From: Candidatus Hydrogenedentota bacterium
Lineage (GTDB): Bacteria > Hydrogenedentota > Hydrogenedentia > Hydrogenedentales > JAEUWI01
Assembly: GCA_024280935.1 (NCBI GenBank)
Contig: JAJRPE010000012.1
Location: 1-43,501, forward strand
Length of the DNA: 43,501 nt
Direction: 5' to 3'
Of this stretch, positions 36,399 to 43,501 are shown in pieces. Under the pieces are notes generated by a model. The model ran no database searches. It was given only the letters and a program-made list of their open reading frames with translations, and was not told the origin of the DNA. Every line of letters begins with the position of its first letter. The first letter of the stretch is position 1. Both the position numbers and the translations under genes were made by a program.

Positions 36399-36436
36399 GG
36401 AAAAGCCGCTATAAACAACGAGAAACCTCACGTCAT
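36399..36436 (-). promoter_or_regulatory. Promoter-like module upstream of the amidohydrolase gene
   Basis: On the minus strand ATGACG (36436-36431), a 17-base spacer and TATAGC (36413-36408) lead into the segment TATAGCGGCTTTTCC. The same module lies upstream of the LysM gene (37234-37271). Here the -35 hexamer is the end of the palindromic repeat at 36431-36514. The module ends 37 nt before the ATG. Confidence 0.45.
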
Positions 36437-36514
36437 TCCCACGAAAGTGGGAATCCAGAACGCGGCAGGGACAAATCGAATCACCACTGGATCCCCGCGT
36501 TCGCGAGGATGACG
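36431..36514. repeat. ATTCCC...GGGAAT-type palindromic repeat (MITE/REP-like)
   Basis: A 28-nt arm starting CGTCATTCCCACGAAAG (36431-36458) is matched by an inverted, imperfect arm ending GATGACG (36487-36514), with a 28-nt centre. Each arm itself can fold (ATTCCCacGAAAGTGGGAAT). The pattern resembles interspersed repeats with ATTCCC/GGGAAT cores known from Neisseria (dRS3) and many other bacteria. It separates the LysM gene from the amidohydrolase. Confidence 0.7.
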
Positions 36515-36537
36515 GTCCTGGTTGTGGCCCTGCTACT

Positions 36538-37206
36538 TCAGGAACGGTGTACCTCGACGAGTTTCTGGCGGGTGGCGTCATCCGCCTTGCCCGTTTCGGG
36601 AAGCTCGTGGTCTTTCTGAAAGTTACGCAATGCGTTGCGGTAAACATCGGTGATCTCGTCGTCGAGGAAGCCGCAGCGATAGCCTATGTTCTTGAGCCGT
36701 TGCTTCACCCCCTGGATGCGCTCCACCGGCATGGTCTTGCCCAATTGAAGCCGATACATTTTTTCGTCTTCCGGGGGGCCAACCCACAACTTGCCCAATT
36801 TAGCTTTACAAGGGATGTAGATATCCACGAAGCCATCGCCATCCGTGACGCCCTTGGTGAGCGTTCCGTCAATATCCACCCGGTAGGATTCATTGGCGCG
36901 GGGCTCACCCTGTTTCAACAGGCGCAGGTGGAGCTTGGCGGGCACGCCCTTACGGCGAAACCGATAGGATGCTCCGGTGCCCTTGGATACCGATTTTGCG
37001 GTGATCGGCGGGATAGTCACCCGATCACCCGGCATCAGCACGTTCGGATCCTTACGGGTCTCCTTCAGCGCGGCATTGTCGATGTGATTCCACAACGTGG
37101 ACCAGAAATGGCCCGAGTCTTCGGAAATGGAGGACATGCAGTCGTCATCTTGGACGACGTAGTCACCCTTGCCCACGGGCTTGGTGGGGTCTGTATTGGT
37201 TGCCAT
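36538..37206 (-). CDS. LysM / TTR-like / peptidoglycan-binding protein, T6SS-associated type
   Basis: The 222-aa protein has three parts. An N-terminal LysM module (about 14-66) contains GDYVVQDDDCMSSISEDSG and the end DPNVLMPGDRVTIP. A central beta domain (about 80-156) carries YRFRRKGVPAKLHLRLL and a TDGDGFVDIYIP turn. A C-terminal peptidoglycan-binding domain 1 (about 162-219) has GVKQRLKNIGYRCG, RNFQKDH and ATRQKLVEVH. There is no signal peptide, which suits a protein exported by T6SS or acting as a cytosolic spike adaptor. I recall this architecture from T6SS neighbourhoods of several phyla; its exact job is not settled. The Shine-Dalgarno is AAGAGA, 8 nt from the ATG. Confidence 0.88.
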   Translation of the reverse strand: MATNTDPTKPVGKGDYVVQDDDCMSSISEDSGHFWSTLWNHIDNAALKETRKDPNVLMPGDRVTIPPITAKSVSKGTGASYRFRRKGVPAKLHLRLLKQGEPRANESYRVDIDGTLTKGVTDGDGFVDIYIPCKAKLGKLWVGPPEDEKMYRLQLGKTMPVERIQGVKQRLKNIGYRCGFLDDEITDVYRNALRNFQKDHELPETGKADDATRQKLVEVHRS

Positions 37207-37233
37207 AAGATAATCTCTTCGGTGACAAAATTC

Positions 37234-37271
37234 GGAAAAACCGCTATAAAAACAAGAAAATTAATAGACAA
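37234..37271 (-). promoter_or_regulatory. Promoter-like module upstream of the LysM gene
   Basis: TTGTCT (37271-37266), a 17-base spacer and TATAGC (37248-37243) on the minus strand are followed by TATAGCGGTTTTTCC, nearly the same as upstream of the amidohydrolase. It ends 27 nt before the ATG. The shared 17-mer GCAGGGCCACAACCA-type stretch also occurs further upstream in both regions. Confidence 0.45.
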
Positions 37272-37370
37272 CGGATGACAAGGACCATAGATCTTGGTTG
37301 TGGCCCTGCCACGTTGGTGGTTGTTCCATACTGCCAGCTACACTATACCATGCAAAAAAAGGGCGGTGTA

Positions 37371-38690
37371 TCAGGGGTCCGATACGTCCGTCAGCCCGCG
37401 TGTATTGAGGACCACGCCCCGAATTGCGGGATTGCTGTATTGATTTGAAGCAAAGGTTTCTACGACATGCCACTTGCCGTGCGCGTCCATCAACCGGTAA
37501 GAAACAGTCTGCGTCGTTTGGAGTTCTTTCTGGGCGCGTGTGAAGTAGTCTTTGACCCGAATGAGGTCGTCGTCATGGATGCCTTCGTACACGCTTCTGC
37601 CAATAAGTTCTTCTCGTGACAAGCCCAGCATGGGGGTGACGGCAGGGGAGATAAAAATAAAGTTTTCCTCCCGCGAGATGATGCACACCATCTCGAAGGT
37701 GTTGTTCAGCAGTGTAGCGAGACGTTCCTCGGCCAGGATCGTCGCATCCGCTACTTCTCCCTTTTTCAGTGTCGCCGTTTGTGCCCGGGCTTCTCTCAGC
37801 GCCCTTGCCAGGGATCGTTGTTTTTCTTCAATGGCGGCTTCCCGTTGTGCCGTGCGCCACCGTGTGAAATAGGTCAAGACCACGAAGAACACGATCATGG
37901 CCGCGAGAACAGTTGATACGAAGGCAACAGCCCGGATACGGCTTTTCTGGTGCGCGTTGTGGTAGGCGTAGCTGAGTTGCGCGATGGTGCCGCTCAACGG
38001 CAACGCCGTGATGTCGCGAAGGTGCCCGGTTGCCTGTTGTTCATAGTGGACAACAGCGGCCGTCCGTTGCGCGAAATGTTGCAAGGGTGTGGTGTCGTCC
38101 GCCTCGGTGATTCCCTCCAGACGCTTGGCGATCAGGTCCAGTTGGGCCAGCACAACATCCAGATGATGTGCTGCCGGGTCGTCGATTAATACGAGCATGT
38201 TGTTGAGCATGTCCGAGAGAAAGGCCTTGGAAATCTGGCTGCCTTCCGGGCTTCGTCGGACCTCATTGGCGAGGGCGGGTAAATTATCCATGCCCACGCG
38301 CTGGGCTGCGAGTGCCGACTTGAAGTCCTCAACGCGGTCCAGTTTCTGGTTCACGAGTGCGGCGAGCTGGGTGACGAGGTCATTCAATTCGGTGAAATCC
38401 TCCACATGGGCGGGGAGGCGGCTCAGTTGGTGCTCGGCCTGGCGGAGGCTTCGTGCGTCGGCGACGAGGGCATCATAGTGGGAAAGCCCGCCTGCCTGGA
38501 GGCGATAGAGGTCTTCTGTGAGCTGACGGTCGGACATTTCAAATTCGAGCAGCGCGACACCATAGCTTCGGTGGGCCTTGGGATTGGCGCTGTACGCGAA
38601 GTAGCCGATTATGCCCAGCGTGACAAAAAGCAAGGCGGCCAGAATGGCATCGAATGTTCGGAATTGTCGCAACATGGCCTTGCCTGTCAT
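37371..38690 (-). CDS. Membrane PAS-domain sensor without an output domain
   Basis: The 439-aa protein has a membrane helix at about 13-33 and a long all-helical periplasmic sensor at about 34-252 (DAHL-like in style). A second membrane helix follows (255-275), then a coiled coil (276-325) and one PAS domain (322-430, with FISPAVTPMLGLSREELIG). It ends NTRGLTDVSDP, the point where a histidine kinase or GGDEF would normally begin, and no such domain follows. It may signal through a partner or be a truncated kinase. The ATG overlaps the stop of the upstream cytochrome gene (ATGA), so the two are co-translated. Confidence 0.85.
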   Translation of the reverse strand: MTGKAMLRQFRTFDAILAALLFVTLGIIGYFAYSANPKAHRSYGVALLEFEMSDRQLTEDLYRLQAGGLSHYDALVADARSLRQAEHQLSRLPAHVEDFTELNDLVTQLAALVNQKLDRVEDFKSALAAQRVGMDNLPALANEVRRSPEGSQISKAFLSDMLNNMLVLIDDPAAHHLDVVLAQLDLIAKRLEGITEADDTTPLQHFAQRTAAVVHYEQQATGHLRDITALPLSGTIAQLSYAYHNAHQKSRIRAVAFVSTVLAAMIVFFVVLTYFTRWRTAQREAAIEEKQRSLARALREARAQTATLKKGEVADATILAEERLATLLNNTFEMVCIISREENFIFISPAVTPMLGLSREELIGRSVYEGIHDDDLIRVKDYFTRAQKELQTTQTVSYRLMDAHGKWHVVETFASNQYSNPAIRGVVLNTRGLTDVSDP

Positions 38691-39706
38691 GGTGACTCAC
38701 TAAGAAGCGCGTTCTCTCGCCAACCGGTGAGGGATTCCAGAAATGACACGATTTGGTTGTTTTCGGTACGTGTCAGGGAGCGTCCCAGTTGATGCTGGGC
38801 CATGGCCTCAACCGCGTCGGAGAGCGATATCGCGGAGCCATCGTGGAAGTACGGGGCGGTCACCGCGACATTGCGGAGGCTGGGAACCTTTAACTGGTAC
38901 CGGTGGGCTTCATCCTTCGTGACGTTATAGCGTCCGTAGTCTGTATTTCGCTGGGGTTCTCTGGATTCCAGGTAACTGCGGAAGGAGGCATACATGTTGC
39001 CCCCAACGCCCGCGCCCTGATGGCAACGGATGCATCCATAAGACTTGAAGAGCCGGTATCCTTCTTTTGCGTTTTCAGACAGGTTTTCGCCATTCAGCCA
39101 ACGGTCGAATGCCGCGTTGGGGGTTGTCAGGGAGCGCAGGTATGTTGCCAAGGCATTCACGACATTTTCCTCGGTGAGTCCGGTGTCGGGATAAGCGTTA
39201 GCGACTTCATTGCTGTACCCGGGATCAGACGCGAGACGTTCCAGTATGATGCGCCACGTTCCATCCATGATGTTCTCTGCCTGTATGGAAATCTGAATTA
39301 CCTTCTCCAGGCTTTGTGCCCGTCCATTCCAGAAATAGGCAAAATGCTCGCCCACATTAAATATCGTGGGGACGTTATAGCGGGATGGGCTGCGGGAGCC
39401 ACGGGAGTTGCGGAGTGGGGCGATGATCGCGGGCACCATGCCCGGACCGTCTACCGGATGGCAGGTCGCGCACGATAACTTCTGTGTGCCAGAAAGTTGT
39501 GTGTCATGATAGAGCTTGCGTCCTAGCGCAACAATGGCCGCAGGGAGATCCTGCTCCGCAGCAATTGGCTGGATGGGTTCCACGCTAGCCTCGAAGCGTT
39601 CGGGAATCATCAAGTCTGCCGTTCTGTCACCGGCATCGGTGGGGGAGGGGGCGCATTGGCAGCAGCATACCGTGATGACGAATGCACATAGGATGTTTCG
39701 TTGCAT
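38687..39706 (-). CDS. Di-haem cytochrome c peroxidase / MauG-family protein
   Basis: The 339-aa protein (start ATG 39706) has an N-terminal hydrophobic signal with a Cys cluster, so it is exported and may be a lipoprotein. Two CxxCH haem c sites are present: CATCH (about 79-83) and CIRCH (about 225-229). This matches the CCP/MauG fold, which reduces peroxide or oxidises protein residues using two haems. The ORF is open upstream to 39856, but those 50 residues look unlike a signal peptide. It forms an operon with the PAS sensor, suggesting redox or oxidative-stress sensing; this is inferred. Confidence 0.88.
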   Translation of the reverse strand: MQRNILCAFVITVCCCQCAPSPTDAGDRTADLMIPERFEASVEPIQPIAAEQDLPAAIVALGRKLYHDTQLSGTQKLSCATCHPVDGPGMVPAIIAPLRNSRGSRSPSRYNVPTIFNVGEHFAYFWNGRAQSLEKVIQISIQAENIMDGTWRIILERLASDPGYSNEVANAYPDTGLTEENVVNALATYLRSLTTPNAAFDRWLNGENLSENAKEGYRLFKSYGCIRCHQGAGVGGNMYASFRSYLESREPQRNTDYGRYNVTKDEAHRYQLKVPSLRNVAVTAPYFHDGSAISLSDAVEAMAQHQLGRSLTRTENNQIVSFLESLTGWRENALLSESP

Positions 39707-40246
39707 GGTAATTAACCTGAGTTCCTTCTGTATTATCACGTACAGACGGTTTCGTTTCGCCGGGAAAGAGGAACCCTTTTCGTTCTGCAGATCCGTGCCG
39801 GGCGCTGCGCTTTGCCGGTCCTCTGCCTGGGGACTAAGATACAGGGTTGGTGCCACAATTGCAAAGGCGAAGCCAACGCCCCTGGCTCCCCTCCTCGGAG
39901 GGGGCAGGGCTGGGTTTGATTCGGCACGATGGCGTTAACCCATCGCCCGCCCCTCCAGGGCGGGGGGGCTTTCGGGGCCGGATTTTGCCAGCCGTCTGTG
40001 GTTGACAACAGGCGTAGGGACGCGATAAGGTTTCACTTAACTATTGGGTCGCGATAGGTCACGTGAGAGAGGAATGCCCTTTGGGTTTGCGCAGTAGCGT
40101 TCCTTCTCTTCCTGTACCGGTTCTCCTCTCAGGTGCAAACGGGCATAAAGCACCGTTGTGTACGTGTCGGGCGGCGGTTTAATCTCATCCGACCACCAAA
40201 ATGGCGCGGGTACGTGGCGTTGCCCTGAATTCCGAAAGGGAACAGA
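39707..40246. other. Divergent intergenic region before the PKD lipoprotein gene
   Basis: This 540-nt stretch separates the cytochrome gene from the PKD gene. It holds the GC-rich palindromic repeat listed separately. A weak promoter-like pair is present: TTGTGT (40156-40161), 16 bases, TTTAAT (40178-40183), about 60 nt before the PKD start. I see no gene in it. Confidence 0.6.
39879..39969. repeat. GC-rich palindromic intergenic repeat
   Basis: Two hairpins, CCCCTCC-tc-GGAGGGG at the left and GCCCGCCC-tcca-GGGCGGG at the right, flank a TGGGTT...AACCCA inverted pair. The overall element is a nested palindrome of about 90 bp. Such C/G-run elements are common intergenic repeats; whether this one is mobile is unknown. 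Confidence 0.5.
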
Positions 40247-43200
40247 ATGCGTGAGAAGCTTTTCCTAGGCATGACCTGCCTGATCGTGTCCATGTTCATG
40301 ATGGGTTGCCCCATTTTTGAAGGCCCGGAGGCGGCGTTTACCGCGACGCCCACCGAGGGGAACGTGCCACTCACCGTTCTTTTTGTGGACCAGACTCAGC
40401 CGGGTTCAACCGGTATTACCGACTGGTTGTGGGACTTCGGCGACGGCCTGAACAGCGCCGCCCAAAACCCGAGCCATATTTATAGCGCCCCCGGTGTCTA
40501 CCGAGTTACCCTCACGGTGACCAGTCGCCTCGGAAACGACACGGAAACGAAGATAGACTACATCATCGTCCGAGAGCTGCCCCAGGCCGATTTTACCGCC
40601 TCGCCCCGCACCGGCGAAGGCCCCCTTCAAGTTACGTTTACCGACATCTCAATGGCGGGTGCCGCTCCCATAACGCTGTATGCCTGGGATTTTGGCGACG
40701 GTACGACCAGCGAAGAGATCAATCCTGTTCACACCTATGAAGATCCGGGCGTGTACACGGTCAAACTCGCGGTGACGACAGAAATTGGCGAGGATTTAGA
40801 GACCAAAGCCAACTACATCACGGTCCAGGAACGGCCGGTGGCCTCTTTCTCGGCATCGCCCACGGCGGGTTCCACGCCCCTGGTGGTTCAATTTACCGAC
40901 ACCTCGGATTCTGGCTCCTCGCCCATCAGCGCGTGGTTCTGGAATTTTGGCGACGGAGCGACCGATACACGGCAAAACCCTTCCCATGTGTACACCGAAG
41001 CGGGCAGTTACACGGTTTCCCTGACCGTCACGACGGAGGTCGGTGTAAGCCCGATCACCACGCAGATTGATTTTATCGAAGTGGAAGAACTTCCCATTGC
41101 GAATTTCAGCGCATCGCCTACCACAGGTTCCGCGCCCCTCAATGTAAATTTCTCCGACCTCTCGACGGGTGGTTCCGATACGATCACGGAATGGCTGTGG
41201 GATTTTGGAGACAGCACAAGCAGCACGCTCCCCAGCCCCAGCCATCGCTACGCCAGCGATGGTGTCTACAATGTGTCTCTTACGGTGACCACCTCCAGCG
41301 GCGCTAATAATACATTGACCCGGACAAACTTTATCACGGCGCAGCAGTCGCCCGAGGCCGCCTTCAGTGCAACACCCCGTAACGGAGAGGCCCCGCTAAC
41401 CGTCCAGTTCACGGATCTCAGCGATCCCGGTTCTGCTCCCATTACGAGTTGGCAGTGGGATTTCGGCGACGGTTCGACGAGCACCGACTCAAACCCTTTT
41501 CACGCCTATGCGCAGGCGGGCCGGTACAACGTTACGCTGGGTGTTTCTACTGCCGTTGGAAGCGACACCTTGACGCAAGTGAATTATATTGAGGTGGAGG
41601 AGAAGCCTTCCGCCGCTTTCACGGCGACGCCCACGAGCGGTGCGGCACCCTTGGCGGTGCTCTTCGCTGACCAGAGCACTCCGGGATCCTCTGAGATAAC
41701 CACTTGGGCCTGGGATTTCGGCGATGGCACGAGCAGCACCCAACAGAATCCTGCCAAGACCTATAGCCAGGCGGGCATTTATACGGTATCCCTTACGGTG
41801 ACATCGGCCGCCGGCACGAGCACGGAAACCAAGGCGAACCACATCACGGTGCGTCAGCTTCCCGTGGCGGAATTCTCTACCAACGTGACGACCGGTGCGG
41901 CGCCGTTGACGGTTCTTTTTGCCGACGAAAGTTCTGCGGGCAGCGAAATCCTGACCGGGTGGCAGTGGGACTTTGGCGACGGCTCAACGCCCAGTACCTT
42001 GCAAAACCCGAGTCATGTTTATGCCTCACCGGCCATTTACACCATTTCGCTTACCGCTGCCTCGACCGTGGGTAGTGATACGGAAACCAAGCAGAATTAT
42101 CTCACGGTCCGCCCCGCTGTGGACTTTGTGGCCGACAATACGACGGGTACGGGAACCTTATCCGTTTCTTTTACGGATATTACGTCACTCGGCCAACTGA
42201 GTGTTGCATCACGGACTTGGGACTTTGGCGACGGAAGCGCTACCAGCGGTGATGCGAGTCCGGTTCACATTTACAACGCGCCTGGTGTTTACGATGTGAC
42301 GTTGACCATGACGACCAGCTTGGATGCCCAGAGTGATTCACGAACCCGCTCCGGCTATATCGTAGTGCAGCCTGAACCCGCCTTTACGGGAGATACGCTG
42401 AGTGGTGATGGCACGCTTTTGGTCAACTTCACCGACAATACCGACTTGGGTACCCTCGACATCATCGGCGTTCTTTGGGATTTTGGCGACGGGAACACCA
42501 CCCAGACATCCAATCCTTCCAACACCTACACGGAACCAGGAACCTATACGGTGAAATTGACCGTGACCACGGCGGCGGGCAGCCAGACCACCACGGAGAC
42601 GGATTACGTTATCGTACGCCCTGTTCCCGCATTTTCTGGCAACACCACGACTGGGTCTGCGCCACTGACCGTAACCTTTACGGACACGACGGATATCGGA
42701 ACGCTTGCGGTTACCGGTCGTTTGTGGGATTTCGGCGACGGCTCCACCATCGCGTCCACCAATCCCATTCACGCCTATGCAACGCCGGGCAACTACGACG
42801 TGACCCTGAACCTGACGACGGCGCAGGGCGGTGTTCAGACGATACAGACCGATTTTATCCAGGTTAGCCCCACCGTGGCCTTCACGGTCGATACGGCGAC
42901 GGGGAGCGCTCCGCTGACCGTTCAGTTTACCGATGCCACGAGTGCCGGTTCGCTCACCATCTCAGGTTATTCCTGGGACTTTGGCGATAGCTCCGCAGTA
43001 AGCACGGATACGAACCCCAGCCACATCTTCACTACGGCTGGAACCTACGATGTGAGCCTCACAGTCACAACGGAGCAGGGCAACACAACATTCGTGGACA
43101 CCGGGGCTATCGTGGCAACGGCGAAGTCCGCGCCCTTGATGTCCAGTAACGGGATCGAAGGCGTGGCATCGCTGGCGGTCATGTTCCTGGAGGGGGCGGG

Positions 43201-43501
43201 CGATGGCGATATTGTGCTTAGCACGGGTGCTTGGAATTCTGCCGATGACACCGGGCACGCGCTCCTGGAGACGGCTGATGGTGCGATTGTCGTGGTTGGG
43301 GCCACGGATACCGGCGGCCCGGACGGCGTTGACGTTGTCCTTATGGTCGCCAATACCGATGGCACCCCACTGGCGGGATGGCCCAAAGCATATGGCGGCA
43401 TCAACGCGCAGCAGGCCTTTGATGTTGTCGAAACGCCCGAGGGCGGTTATCTGATTGCCGGGCAGACCGACACGGGCAGCGCCAACGGCGTGGATGCGTA
43501 C
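40247..43501 (+). CDS. Multi-PKD lipoprotein with beta-propeller-like C-terminal part (C-terminus beyond window)
   Basis: The frame is open to the right edge (1,085 codons). The start has AAAGGGA about 6 nt upstream. Residues 1-21 are a lipoprotein signal ending in MMGC (Cys21), so it is anchored in a membrane, probably the outer one. Eleven PKD domains follow, each with a WDFGDG-type motif (two read DFGDS and one WNFGDG). The first motif is at about 62 and the last at about 910. The visible end has WPKAYGGINAQQAFDVVETP and GGYLIAGQTDTG, the pattern of beta-propeller repeats found in secreted proteins. PKD domains usually mediate protein-protein or matrix contacts. Confidence 0.9.
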   Translation, partial: MREKLFLGMTCLIVSMFMMGCPIFEGPEAAFTATPTEGNVPLTVLFVDQTQPGSTGITDWLWDFGDGLNSAAQNPSHIYSAPGVYRVTLTVTSRLGNDTETKIDYIIVRELPQADFTASPRTGEGPLQVTFTDISMAGAAPITLYAWDFGDGTTSEEINPVHTYEDPGVYTVKLAVTTEIGEDLETKANYITVQERPVASFSASPTAGSTPLVVQFTDTSDSGSSPISAWFWNFGDGATDTRQNPSHVYTEAGSYTVSLTVTTEVGVSPITTQIDFIEVEELPIANFSASPTTGSAPLNVNFSDLSTGGSDTITEWLWDFGDSTSSTLPSPSHRYASDGVYNVSLTVTTSSGANNTLTRTNFITAQQSPEAAFSATPRNGEAPLTVQFTDLSDPGSAPITSWQWDFGDGSTSTDSNPFHAYAQAGRYNVTLGVSTAVGSDTLTQVNYIEVEEKPSAAFTATPTSGAAPLAVLFADQSTPGSSEITTWAWDFGDGTSSTQQNPAKTYSQAGIYTVSLTVTSAAGTSTETKANHITVRQLPVAEFSTNVTTGAAPLTVLFADESSAGSEILTGWQWDFGDGSTPSTLQNPSHVYASPAIYTISLTAASTVGSDTETKQNYLTVRPAVDFVADNTTGTGTLSVSFTDITSLGQLSVASRTWDFGDGSATSGDASPVHIYNAPGVYDVTLTMTTSLDAQSDSRTRSGYIVVQPEPAFTGDTLSGDGTLLVNFTDNTDLGTLDIIGVLWDFGDGNTTQTSNPSNTYTEPGTYTVKLTVTTAAGSQTTTETDYVIVRPVPAFSGNTTTGSAPLTVTFTDTTDIGTLAVTGRLWDFGDGSTIASTNPIHAYATPGNYDVTLNLTTAQGGVQTIQTDFIQVSPTVAFTVDTATGSAPLTVQFTDATSAGSLTISGYSWDFGDSSAVSTDTNPSHIFTTAGTYDVSLTVTTEQGNTTFVDTGAIVATAKSAPLMSSNGIEGVASLAVMFLEGAGDGDIVLSTGAWNSADDTGHALLETADGAIVVVGATDTGGPDGVDVVLMVANTDGTPLAGWPKAYGGINAQQAFDVVETPEGGYLIAGQTDTGSANGVDAY

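Noticed and set aside
38687-39856. 50-residue upstream extension of the cytochrome gene
   Set aside because: The ATG at 39706 opens directly into a signal peptide; the upstream residues are not conserved-looking.
1-43501. tRNA or rRNA genes
   Set aside because: I saw no cloverleaf-like or rRNA-like sequence anywhere in the gaps.

Overview
The window looks like chromosomal DNA of a Gram-negative, non-proteobacterial bacterium with moderately high GC. Two things suggest this. There is a complete type VI secretion (T6SS) structural operon, and there are outer-membrane or surface proteins of the lipoprotein, PKD, cadherin-like and EF-hand kind often seen in Planctomycetes, Hydrogenedentota, Lentisphaerae and similar groups. 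The phylum is an inference from protein style; no rRNA or tRNA is present to fix it.

Layout. (1) 1-12934, minus strand: one uninterrupted frame of at least 4,311 codons, open at the left edge. It encodes a giant secreted protein: signal peptide, about a dozen cadherin/Ig-like beta-sandwich repeats, four DUF11-like domains, ASH-type (choice-of-anchor D) domains and more than a dozen EF-hand loops. Several EF-hand blocks appear to interrupt the beta-sandwich domains. (2) 12935-13469: divergent intergenic region with one good sigma70-like promoter on each strand. (3) 13470-34181, plus strand: T6SS operon in the order tssA, tssB, tssC, hcp, tssE, tssF, tssG, [REP-like palindromes], vgrG, a free transthyretin-like adaptor, tssJ-like lipoprotein, tssK, tssL, tssM (1,741 aa with a Pro-rich tail), a signal-less bacterial Ig-repeat protein, and a small unknown protein. 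ClpV (TssH) and PAAR are not in the window. (4) 34196-37206, minus strand, convergent with the operon: a 721-aa metal-dependent amidohydrolase with intact catalytic residues and no signal peptide, and a LysM / TTR-like / peptidoglycan-binding protein. Each has a copy of the same promoter-like module upstream. (5) 37371-39706, minus strand: a di-haem cytochrome c peroxidase/MauG-like protein translationally coupled to a membrane PAS sensor without an output domain. (6) 39707-40246: intergenic region with a GC-rich palindromic repeat. (7) 40247-43501, plus strand: an 11-PKD-domain lipoprotein running into a beta-propeller-like region, open at the right edge.

How it fits together. The operon supplies the sheath (TssB/C), tube (Hcp), baseplate (TssE/F/G/K), spike (VgrG), membrane complex (TssJ/L/M) and cap (TssA). 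The free TTR adaptor, the LysM-TTR-PGBD protein, the amidohydrolase and the Ig-repeat protein are the unusual part. I infer that they form a cargo/adaptor set for this T6SS, with the amidohydrolase as the best effector candidate. This is a hypothesis from domain content and position; it is not shown directly by the sequence.
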